From Halanaerobium sp964649895 (lineage in GTDB: Bacteria; Bacillota; Halanaerobiia; Halanaerobiales; Halanaerobiaceae): DNA of 64,000 nucleotides. Positions 18,601 to 28,302 of the stretch are shown piece after piece. A program made the position numbers and the translations under genes. The notes under the pieces are model-generated. The model was not told the origin of the DNA, did no database searches, and worked only from the letters and a program-made list of their open reading frames with translations. The number at the start of each line of letters is the position of its first letter. Position 1 is the first letter of the stretch. Location: assembly GCA_964649895.1 (NCBI GenBank), contig CAZYRX010000006.1, forward strand, positions 1 to 64,000, given 5' to 3'.

Positions 18601-21600
18601 AATTGTATGCGGATGTCAATGTAGATGGTAATTCCAGATATGTAGGCGGTCTTGTTGGAGTTAATTCACATGGCACTATTAATGATTCCTATGCCGTGGG
18701 AGCTGTGAATGGTGATGACTATGTCGGTGGTTTTGCTGGAGTCAATCTTGGTACAATATCCAATTCATATAGTACGGGTAGTGTCACTGGTAATTTTAAT
18801 TTAAGCGGTTTTATTAGTGAAAGTCCTGGTTCTGAAAATAACTGTATCTGGGACACCGAAACTTCCGGACAGGAAAACAGTGCTGGTGATGCTGAAGGCA
18901 AAACTACTTCCGAAATGCAGGGTGTGGATACCTTTACTGATGCCGGCTGGGATTTTGTTAGTGAAACAGCAAATGGAAGAGACGACTACTGGGATATGGA
19001 TCAGGAAGAAACTGTTAATGATGGATATCCCATTTTAAGATGGCAGGATGGGGCAGATGAGGTATTGGAAGACCTGCCTTACTCCGGTGGTAGTGGATCA
19101 TCCAGTGATCCCTACAAAATTGCGGCAGCAGAGGATTTGGTTGAATTATCGATTAGTTCTGAGCACTGGGATAAACATTTTGAGCAAACAGCTGATATTG
19201 TTTTTGATAGTGATCAAAACCAGGTTGACTGGGATGGAGATGGTACGACATGGGGTGCTGATGAATCTGATGACAAATTAGGTCTCGCGTCAATCGGAAA
19301 TAGCTCTGACTCTTTTCAAGGCTCTTATGACGGACAAGCTCATACTATATCAAATCTTTATATTCACCGTACTGAGTCTTCTGATCATAATGAAGTTGGC
19401 TTATTTGGAAAAATTGTTGGTGCAACGATAGAAAACCTGGGGTTAGTAAACGTTTCTATAACAGGATCAAATTATTATCATCTTGGTTCTTTGGTGGGGT
19501 GGATTAACGGCACTGATGATACAGTTGAAAACTGCTATAGTACAGGAACGATAGATGTCACTGACAGTGAATATGTTGGTGGATTGGTAGGTGAAAGTTA
19601 TGGCAGTATGATTGATAGTTATAGTGAAGTATCTTTATCCGCTGATATTGTTACTACTGGCTTAAACCTTTATAATATTGGAGGACTGGGAGGTTCTTCC
19701 AATGGTTTGTTGAGCAACAGCTACTTTTCAGGGACAGTTACTGTCACTGGCATTGCTAGCAGTATTAATTCTATAAGTGGTATCGGTGGTTTAATAGGTG
19801 CCAATGCTGGTTTAGTAGAAAGCAGCTACAGCTCAGGCAATGTCAACGCAGAAAACTGTATACGTGTGGGCGGATTGATCGGGTTTAACAATGACACGGT
19901 GGAAAACAGCTATTTCACGGGAACAGTAACCGGGGATAATATCGGAACTGCCGGCGGATTGACCGGTACCAACAATAATTCAGTAAGTAATAGCTATAAC
20001 ACAGGTTCTATTAACATTAGCAATCCAGCCAGTACATCTACATATGGAAACTTTGGTGGACTGGTTGGTTTGAATGAAGGCTCTGAGGGACCAAATACCA
20101 CATTGAATAATAGCTACAGCACGGGTTCTATTACTGTTAGTAATTCTAATGGTTCCAATGTCGGGGGACTGGTAGGTGAAAATAGCAGAACCACACTGAA
20201 CAATAGCTACAGCATGGCTTCTGTCACTATTAATAGTGGAGCAGCTGATGATAATGTCGGAGGATTGGTGGGTTACAATGGTTGGGAATCTACTATAAAT
20301 AAAAGCTACAGTATAGGAAAAGTAAAAGGTGATGTTACTGAGAGTCTAGGAGGACTGGTTGGGGGAAATAAATACAATGCGACAGTAAATAACAGTTTTT
20401 GGAATACAGAGACTTCCAGTCTGTCTACATCTGATGGTGGTACAGGTAAAAGTACTGCCGAAATGAATGATAGATGTACTTTTGCTGGCTGGAGTTTTGC
20501 CTCTGTTGATTCTCATATAGATGGAGAATGGACAATTGATGAACCTGGAAATGATAATGATGGTTATCCGGCTCTGGCCTGGCAGGAGATGAATAATTCC
20601 TACGGTCCATGTCCTCCTTATGTAGTGACAGGAGATGCGAGTGATATAAGTGCTGCATCAGCCGCCTTAAATGCTGAAATTATTTCAAATGGTGGCTCAG
20701 AGATTACAAGCCGGGGTTTTTGCTGGAGTACATCACCAGAACCTACAATTTCTGATAATTATATAACAAGTGCAAGCGAATCCGATGAGTACAGTGTCGA
20801 GATTAGCGGTCTATCTTCCTTAGGTACATATTATGTTCGTGCCTATGTGGAAAACAGTGTAGGTTTATCGTCTTATGGTAATGAGATAAGTTTTACTACT
20901 GCTCCAAACTATAGTGGTGGTCAAGGTACAGCAATCGCTCCCTATATAATTGCCAATACGTCTGACCTGATTGCATTAGCCAACTTTTCAGGACACTGGG
21001 ACAAATACTTTGAACAAACTTCCGATATTTCATTTAATCCCAATGAAATACAGGTGGACTGGAACGGGGATGGCACTGCAGGGCCAGTAGAAGGATTTTC
21101 GCCGATAGGAAATACCGATACGCAATTTACCGGGACATACAACGGCACGGGTCACACTGTAAGAAATCTGTTCATTAATAGACCGGGTGAGGCTAAGATT
21201 GGTCTTTTCGGATTTGCAATTATGTCTACTATAGAGAATATCAGACTGGAGGATGTGAATATCACTGGAAATGAAGATGTAGGTGGCCTGCTGGGACGTA
21301 ATGGTTTTAAACGAGGTCCGGAAACTGTGGTAAAAAATAGTTATACCACAGGTGAAGTTTCAGGTAATGGTAATGCTGTCGGTGGACTGCTTGGTCTGAA
21401 CTATTCTATTGTGAGTAATAATTATAGCACAGCGTCTGTTGAAGGTAACCTTGGTGTTGGTGGTCTGTTGGGTATTAATGATGGTGGGAATGTGAATAAC
21501 AATTACAGTACTGGAGAAGTATCTGGCTCAAGGCTTGTCGGTGGTCTGATTGGTTATAACATTGGAGAAGTGAATAAAAGCTACAGTACTGCATCTGTTG

Positions 21601-24600
21601 CAGGTGACGGTGGTGGATTGATAGGAAAAAACCACGGTCTCGTAAGTAACAGTTTCTGGGATACAGAGACTTCTGGTCTGTCTACATCTGATGGTGGATC
21701 TGGAAAAATCACTGCTGAAATGAAGTCTACTTCAACTTTTACACTTGAATCTACTGCAGGACTTGATAATGCCTGGGATTTTATCGACAATCCCAATGAT
21801 GATGAGGCTAATGATGATTACTGGGGTATAAATCCTGTTCAAAATAATGGCTATCCATTTTTAAGCTGGCAGGGTTTCACAAATCATAATAAGCCTTTAT
21901 TAGAAATAAGTAATCCTGGAGAAAATAAATATTATAGATCTCAAGAAGATATAATAACAATCTCAGGTTCGGTAAACAGTCCAAATAACTATAATATAAT
22001 CATTTCAGCATCAATTGATGGAAAAGAGCAGAACATCGAAGTAAGTGATGGAAGTGGAAACTGGACATTAGAATGGGATATAGGAAGCCTGGAGATTGCA
22101 GAAGCTGCTTATACTGATATTGAAATAACAGCTGAGGATGTAGATGGGAGAACCGATAGTGCCGCATACACTGGTAATATTATTTATGATAAAACTCCAC
22201 CTCAAGTGAGCAGTTTAAATCCAGCTGATAATTCAGAAAGACAGAAACTGGATACTAACTTAAGCATAACTTTCAATGAAAATGTTAAAACAGATACAGG
22301 TAAAGTAAAACTCTACAAAGCTGATGGTGCTGAACTAGAAGTATTTGATCTCAATAGCAGTGAAAAAGTGAGTGGTAGTGGAAGTAAAACTATCACTATA
22401 AATAGGGGAATTGAACTAGCAGCAGCCTCTGATTATTATCTGCTGATAGAAGCAGGAGCAGTAACCGATCTTGCTGGCAACCCTTTCAGCGGGATAACAA
22501 ATAAAGAAAGCTGGAACTTTAAAACTGTAGATAAACCAAAAATAACTATGAATTTAAAGAGCAGCTTTGAAAATGATAATCTGCTGCCTGGAGAAGTAAT
22601 AACCTATACTGCAGAAATAGGAAATATTGGCACAGCAGATTTAAAAGCTGCTGAACTATATGGCTATATACCTTCAGGCACAGTTTATGTTGAAAATTCT
22701 ACAACTCTCAATGGTAATGAGATAGCTGATATTGATGGAGAGCCACCACTTCTTGGCGGAATGCTGGTCAACAGTCCAAATGCTGAAGAAGGGTTTATCT
22801 TAAGTGAAGGAGCCAAAACAGTTGTTAGTTATCAGGTTAAAGCTGCAGAAAATAATGTACTTGGTTCTTTAATCGAAAACCAGCTTGAACTTAAAGGTAA
22901 AGGAGCAGAACTAGGAGTTAGAATAGAAAAAGTTTTAAGTGATGATCCGGCCACTAGAGCCGAAACTGACAGCACAATAACTCAGCTTGGTGATACTGCT
23001 GTACTTGAAGTAGAAAAAGAAATAACTAGAGTCGGTGGAGAAGAAGATCAGATTAATGCTGGAGATGAACTGCAGATTAAAAATAGAATAAGAAATATAG
23101 GCAGCAAAAAAGCAGTCAATGTTAACCTAGAAGATTTGATTCCTGAAAATACAAGCTTAAAAACTGATACAATAAAAATAGAAAGTGGAAATCTAGCTTC
23201 TGCTCATGATAATACTGCTCTTTTTGCCAGTATCTTTTGGTCAGCAGCAGATTATATAAGAGCTGGATTAGATAAAATGAAAAGTCTAAATACTGTATCT
23301 GCACAGTCAGAACTAAATTATAAAATTGAGGATGGAAAAATAATAGTAGATATATCAGAACTTGAAGCAGGAGAATCATTTGAGATCAGCTATCAGGTGA
23401 GAGTTAATGATAACAGCACAGATGGCAACATTATCAGCAGCAGTGGAACTATTAGTTCTGATAATAGTGCTCTTCAAGAAGCAGAAGCTGAAGTAGTTAT
23501 CGGACAGAGTCCGAACCTAAAATCTGAATATAAAGTTAAAGATATTAATGGTGCTGAGCTTGAAGTTGGAGACAGTTTAAAATATTTCATAACTATAGAG
23601 AATATAGGTAATGCTTCGGCAGAAGAGCTGTCAGTAAAAGCTTTAATTCCGGATGAAATAGAATATATTGGTGGAAGTACAGAGCTAAAAGGTCTAATTG
23701 TTTCAGATGCTGGTAATGATTCTCCTCTGGAATCAGATTCAGGATTAGTCTATGGAGAAATCCAGGCCGGAGAAAAGATAGAGATAACTTATCAGGGAAT
23801 AATAAAAGCAGGTACAGAAGATGATGAGATAAAAAACAGTATGGAATATTATGCATTAGCAGATACTGAAAATACAAGCCTTGATCAAGATAAAGAGCTG
23901 AGCGGTTCTGCAGATATCACGCTAAGAGCTGGTTCTCAGCCTGGGACTGCTGCATTAATTGGAAAAGTTAAAGCCTCAGGAAATTTTAGTATCGAAAACT
24001 GGAAGATTGAACTTTATTCTAATGAAACTATAACTGCAGCTGCAGAGCTCGATGAGAGTGGTGAATTTAAATTCGGCGGACTTTCTGTAAATAAAGATTA
24101 CCACCTCTTCTTAAAACATCCAGAAAGTGGAGTGGTATATTTTGAAAAAGAAATAACCGCTTCAGAGCTTGATGAAAATATAATCTCTGATCAAGAAGAT
24201 ATCTTTATTGATCCAGCCGGTATTGTATATAATTCTCTAAACAGAGAAGCTGTTCCGGGTGCGGTATTAACACTTGTTGATCAAAACGGAGAAGCTGTTC
24301 CAGATAATTATTTAGCTGAAGGCCAGCAGAATCAGATTACAGCTTCAGATGGTATTTATAAGTTTGAGCTTAACTTTGCAGAAGCAGAAGCAGGTGAGTA
24401 CAGTATTAGAGTAAAAGTGCCTGCAGGTTATCTGCAGCCTGAATCAGATACTGAGACATCTACAATAATAATTAAAGCAGTTGGTCCATTAGATACTGAT
24501 GATGCCCAGTTTGCAGATGCAGATCCTGCTACATCAGAATTTGAGGTTGTAGATAATGAGAACAATAATCTGCCTCCTGCTTATGGAGAAGACACAAGTT

Positions 24601-25388
24601 ATTATCTTGACTTCGAACTTGATCAAGATAGTGCTAAGATAGTCAATAATAACATTCCCATAGATCCAGCAGAAGCTTCACTGCTTGATATAAATAAGAC
24701 AGCTTCTGAATCAAAGGCTTCAGTCGGAGGATTTGTGGGCTACAAGATAGAAATTGAAAATAACAGCGGCAGAAGAATCGAAGATTTCACAGTTTTTGAT
24801 AAACTTCCGCCGGGATTTAAGTATATTGAGGATTCTGCTCAGATCATAATAGATGGAAATGCAGAATTAATTAAATCGGAAGGAGATAGAATATTAAGCT
24901 GGAATCAGTTGAGTTTAGATGCTGAGCAGAGTCTGAGTTTAACTTATACACTTGTTGTTGGTACAGGCACTGAAATTAACGAAGAATACTTAAATATAGC
25001 TTATTCTAAAAAAAATAATTCGATAATCTCAAATACAGCTGAAGCTTCGGTCCTTGTTACAGCAGATCCTTTGTTTAATACTTCGACCATAATCGGTAAG
25101 GTATTTAATGACAGCAACCAAAATGGAATTCAGGATGCTGGAGAAAATGGTATTGCAGGAGCAGAGATAATTTCTCTGACAGGAGATACAATAAGGACAG
25201 ATGAATACGGACGCTATCACCTAATAGTAGATCCTAAATCAATAACTCAGACTGGAGAAACAGTGGTGCTTAAACTCGATCAAAATAGTTTAAATGAGAA
25301 TGCAGAAATACTAACTGCTAATCCAGCTGTAATTAAAATAACACCAGGTATAATACAGAAAGTTAATTTTGGAATTAAAATGAAATAA
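15667..25388 (+). CDS. Giant multidomain surface protein (Glug, DUF285, Ig-like, DUF11, SdrD-B)
   Basis: Read as one gene across the gap at 17328. The 55 nt before the gap are repeated exactly after it, and merging them keeps the frame and gives 3188 aa. The ATG at 15667 is chosen because AAGGAG (15653-15658) is 8 nt upstream; the GTG at 15658 overlaps it. Order, merged numbering: signal peptide about 1-28; Glug-repeat module 45-428 with many GGLVG..N..SYSTGSV; PKD-like 433-498; DUF285/BspA-type repeats 511-703 (FNQDISSWDVSSVTDM); Glug modules 759-1079 and 1086-1591; FN3-like 1599-1694; Glug module 1698-2016; Ig-like and SbsA-Ig 2023-2236; three DUF11-type repeats to about 2700; SdrD-like 2706-2940; another DUF11; SdrD-B 3086-3188. 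No LPXTG or SLH is seen. Probable adhesin, perhaps anchored through the upstream barrel. Confidence 0.85.
17273..17482. repeat. 55-bp identical flanks on both sides of the assembly gap
   Basis: 17273-17327 and 17428-17482 are identical and border the N block directly. This is either an unmerged contig overlap (no real gap) or the collapsed edge of a longer DUF285 tandem repeat. Joining the copies restores one open frame. Confidence 0.9.
17328..17427. other. Assembly gap (100 Ns) in the giant surface-protein gene
   Basis: Placeholder-length gap. It splits the gene artificially into two apparent open frames (ending 17454, starting 17430). Confidence 0.95.
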
Positions 25389-25418
25389 ATATATGATTAT
25401 TTTAATATCATGTATATT

Positions 25419-25456
25419 GAGCAGACATCTTATATTTGGGTGTCTGCTCTTTAAAA
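25419..25456 (+). terminator. Terminator of the surface locus
   Basis: GAGCAGACA (25419-25427) pairs with TGTCTGCTC (25441-25449), followed by TTTAAAAT. It lies 30 nt after the giant-protein stop. The rest of the gap to 25873 is very AT-rich and shows no gene or clear promoter. Confidence 0.7.
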
Positions 25457-25873
25457 TAAAGCAGAATATAGTAACTTTAAATCAAGCAAATAAAAGCAAA
25501 TAGTGATTAAAATACTATTATAAAATAATTTACAAATATTCTTGTGAATTAAAAAATAATATTATATAATTAAGTTGAGTAGAGATGTAAATTTATATTT
25601 TAATTACATATATTTGTAATATATTGTCGATGATTATAAAAAAATATTTTAATTTGTCGTTTTATCACCAATGTATTTCAAAAAAAGAAAACATAAATAA
25701 ATTATCAAAAGTAAATACGGATAAAATTTACGAAAACACAATATTTTGCAGAAAAAACTAAAAATAAATCATTATATTTTTTTAATAATTAAAGAAATAT
25801 TAGGAAATTAAGGAATAATTTTATACAAAATTCGACATATTTATTGGACCATTTATAAAAGGGGGTGTTAGAT

Positions 25874-26470
25874 ATGAAGATATTTAATTTTTTTAAGAAA
25901 CATAATGATGATCGCAAAAATGATTTTTTTAAGAAACATAACTTAGAAGAATGGTGGCTGTCTGAATTTACAGTTGAGGAGAGAGAATATATAAAATCAG
26001 AAAGTTCAGTGCTGCTTGACAGCAGATATAATAATGATAAAAAACCAAGTGAAACTCTCTATTTGCTTGCCGGTTATGTGAACACTAAAAACACTAAAGG
26101 CTATCAACATTTAGCACTATCGATCTTAGATAAAGCAGCCCGATTAGAAGATGATCCAATAATATTATTTAAAATTTATTCTCAGTTGATCAAACTACAT
26201 TTTGAACATAGAAATGATGCAGAAGAAATACGAGAAAAGCTTATTGAATTATGTAAGAAACAAATCGAAATATCAAATATAATACAAGATTCACTAAAAG
26301 AAGATGAATTTAGGGAAAAATTTTTAAAGTCCGAACATCAGGGCTATCAAAAATTAGCTGTTCTCAATATTGAAAATGGAGAATTAGAGAAGGCAGAAGA
26401 GCTGATAAGCAGAGCAAAAGAAGAGGGATGGAAGGGTAGTTGGGAAAAATTAGAACTTAAAATAACATGA
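25874..26470 (+). CDS. Hypothetical acidic helical protein
   Basis: 198 aa, not recognised. The ATG at 25874 is chosen because AAAAGGGGG ends 8 nt before it; the in-frame GTG at 25865 overlaps that site. Near the N-terminus FFKKHN occurs twice (NFFKKHNDD and DFFKKHNLEEWW), reflecting a DNA repeat TTTTTTAAGAAACATAA. The remainder is predicted helical, with paired helices (ETLYLLAGYVNTK, YQHLALSILDKAARL, YQKLAVLNIENGELEKAEEL) that resemble tetratricopeptide repeats. No signal peptide, so cytoplasmic. It is transcribed alone and converges on the transporter gene. TPR-like scaffolding is a guess from helix pattern only. Confidence 0.6.
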   Translation: MKIFNFFKKHNDDRKNDFFKKHNLEEWWLSEFTVEEREYIKSESSVLLDSRYNNDKKPSETLYLLAGYVNTKNTKGYQHLALSILDKAARLEDDPIILFKIYSQLIKLHFEHRNDAEEIREKLIELCKKQIEISNIIQDSLKEDEFREKFLKSEHQGYQKLAVLNIENGELEKAEELISRAKEEGWKGSWEKLELKIT

Positions 26471-26500
26471 GAAATATCAGTTTTTAATAATATTTGTTAG

Positions 26501-26545
26501 TACCAGGCAGCTTGATTATAATTTAAGCTACCTGGTATTTTCTTT
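26501..26545. terminator. Bidirectional terminator, possibly a diverged REP palindrome
   Basis: TACCAGGCAGCTT (26501-26513) pairs with AAGCTACCTGGTA (26525-26537) with one mismatch; TTTTCTTTT follows. It separates two convergent genes. The TACCAGG/CCTGGTA outer part recalls the GGTACCAGGTACC family, but the centre differs. Confidence 0.65.
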
Positions 26546-26559
26546 TGTATTTAGAAAAG

Positions 26560-28119
26560 TTAAGCTCTTTTTGTACTGATCTTATTTGCAATAAATGTGA
26601 AGGCAAATGATGAGATTAAAGCGACTGCCATACTGATGGCAAAACCTGCAGTATTATTAGATAAAAAAGGTGCTGAAAAAGATGGTACATAGGCAGTTCC
26701 TCTCACACCCAGCATACCAACAAATGCACCAGAAATAGCCCCTGAAAGCATTGCCCCACCAAATACCAATTTATCTGAAAACATAAATGGATAGGCTGCT
26801 TCAACAAAGGTGCCAAATCCCATATTAATCAAAAACCCGGGAAGAGCAATTGCGGTTTCACTTTTCTTTCTTGGAGATAATATATTTGCCAGGGTAATTC
26901 CGGCAGAAACCATAACCAGTCCTGTCATATCGATTGCTCCTAAAAAGCTTGATCCAGTCTGCTCCATTTCTAAGAGCACAATTGGTAAAATAGCAGCATG
27001 GTAAACACCACCAATTATAGCGGGCCAGATCAGTACTCCTGCCAGAGCCCCAGCTAGAATCGGATTAAACTCAAGTGCTGCTTCAATGATGCTTCTGATT
27101 CCATTGCCGAGATAAAGAGTAAAAGGGGCCAGCAGGAAAAAAACCAAAAATCCAGCAATCAACCCTGAAAGACCACCTGCAACAATATTTGCAGTTGTAC
27201 CAGGGAAATTCCAGCTCAAGGTAAGTCTGATCAAATATAATGATAATATTCCTGCTATAACACCACCTGCAAGACCACCAATTAATCCTCCTTCAGTAGA
27301 TAATACACCTGCAACAATACCAGCTACTATTCCTACTTCATCCAATCCTGAAACCTGTTTAGCTGCTATAGCAGCAATGATCACAGGCAGGGCATTGATC
27401 AATAAATCAAAAGCATCACTCAAAGCAGAAAAAGCTGGTACCTTGCTCAACGCTAAAGTAACTGCCATGGCAATAAATCCTGGTAATGCTGCCATCATAA
27501 TACCTCTGAAACTAATTCTCTTCAAAATATTTTCATCATGATCAGCTGATGAACTATCTGAAGAACCGATTGTCGGCTTATATTTCAATCCCCACTTCTT
27601 AGCAAAAGCCTGAACTGCAGCAACAGCTCTCGTCCTATTTGTAGTACCAGTTGTACCTGAAGAAGAAATAACATTAGCTCCCATGTATTGAACTTCAGAC
27701 ATTGAGGTACCACCTGTGCCAACAATAGGGATCTTTTTGTCTACTGCTGCTTTAACAGTTTCAGCATTGATTTTTTTCGGATCAGCACTAACAAGGATCA
27801 AACCATCAATTTCTTCATTTTCTATTAATCCGGCTGTTTTTTTATCTTCCTCCAGAGCCAGCTGATTGATCTCAGCAAGTGAAGTTTGATCAGAAATCTT
27901 TAACTCATCAGATTCACTATTCCAGGTATATAATCTTGCTTGAGTATTTTCATTTACATTATCCATTGATTTTTCTGCACCAACAAATTGAACAGCTGCA
28001 ATCTTAATACCTGCTGAATCAGCCTGTGTTTTAATTTCTCCGATTAATTTCTGTGGATTCTTGCCGCCGGCATTGTAGAGATTGCCGCCACTGCTTCCTA
28101 ATATTGCGATTTTTTTCAT
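26560..28119 (-). CDS. PTS EIIC-like membrane transporter with N-terminal soluble domain
   Basis: 519 aa. Residues 1-175 are soluble and Rossmann-like: MKKIAILGSSGGNLYNAGGK, then a glycine-rich TGTGGTS-like loop (VGTGGTSMSEV) and SSSGTTGTTNRTRAV. After a serine/aspartate linker, residues about 205-515 carry about ten glycine- and alanine-rich membrane segments typical of EIIC-type carriers (GGVIAGILSLYLI, GVLIWPAIIGGVYHAAILPIV, NMGFGTFVEAAYPFMF). No EIIB active-site cysteine and no EIIA histidine region is recognised. The soluble domain may bind a sugar phosphate or nucleotide, but I cannot name its family with certainty. The ATG at 28119 follows AGGAGGAGAG. It is monocistronic and divergent from uvrC. 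Substrate unknown. Confidence 0.6.
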   Translation of the reverse strand: MKKIAILGSSGGNLYNAGGKNPQKLIGEIKTQADSAGIKIAAVQFVGAEKSMDNVNENTQARLYTWNSESDELKISDQTSLAEINQLALEEDKKTAGLIENEEIDGLILVSADPKKINAETVKAAVDKKIPIVGTGGTSMSEVQYMGANVISSSGTTGTTNRTRAVAAVQAFAKKWGLKYKPTIGSSDSSSADHDENILKRISFRGIMMAALPGFIAMAVTLALSKVPAFSALSDAFDLLINALPVIIAAIAAKQVSGLDEVGIVAGIVAGVLSTEGGLIGGLAGGVIAGILSLYLIRLTLSWNFPGTTANIVAGGLSGLIAGFLVFFLLAPFTLYLGNGIRSIIEAALEFNPILAGALAGVLIWPAIIGGVYHAAILPIVLLEMEQTGSSFLGAIDMTGLVMVSAGITLANILSPRKKSETAIALPGFLINMGFGTFVEAAYPFMFSDKLVFGGAMLSGAISGAFVGMLGVRGTAYVPSFSAPFLSNNTAGFAISMAVALISSFAFTFIANKISTKRA

Positions 28120-28217
28120 CTGCTCTCCTCCTAAGGCTTCAATAATTTAGTAATTTAGCATATTAAAGTATATATCAAATAATATTATACCCTCTGTCAA
28201 ATCATTATGCAAGTGGA

Positions 28218-28246
28218 TTGATAATTATTCCTATATAAAGTATAAT
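28218..28246 (+). promoter_or_regulatory. Sigma-A promoter of uvrC
   Basis: TTGATA (28218-28223), 17-nt spacer, TATAAT (28241-28246). Transcription would start near 28253, so the REP palindrome at 28256 lies at the very 5' end of the uvrC leader. Confidence 0.7.
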
Positions 28247-28255
28247 AACTTTGTT

Positions 28256-28269
28256 AGGTACCTGGTACC
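28256..28269. repeat. REP-like palindrome in the uvrC leader
   Basis: AGGTACCTGGTACC followed by AATAAATTTCGACAAAAG, the same tail as at the uvrA leader. It lies 33 nt before the chosen start. Confidence 0.7.
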
Positions 28270-28302
28270 AATAAATTTCGACAAAAGATGAAGGTGATAG
28301 AG

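Noticed and set aside
15667..25388. Cell-wall sorting or S-layer anchoring of the giant protein
   Set aside because: No LPXTG-hydrophobic-charged tail and no SLH repeats could be found at either end.
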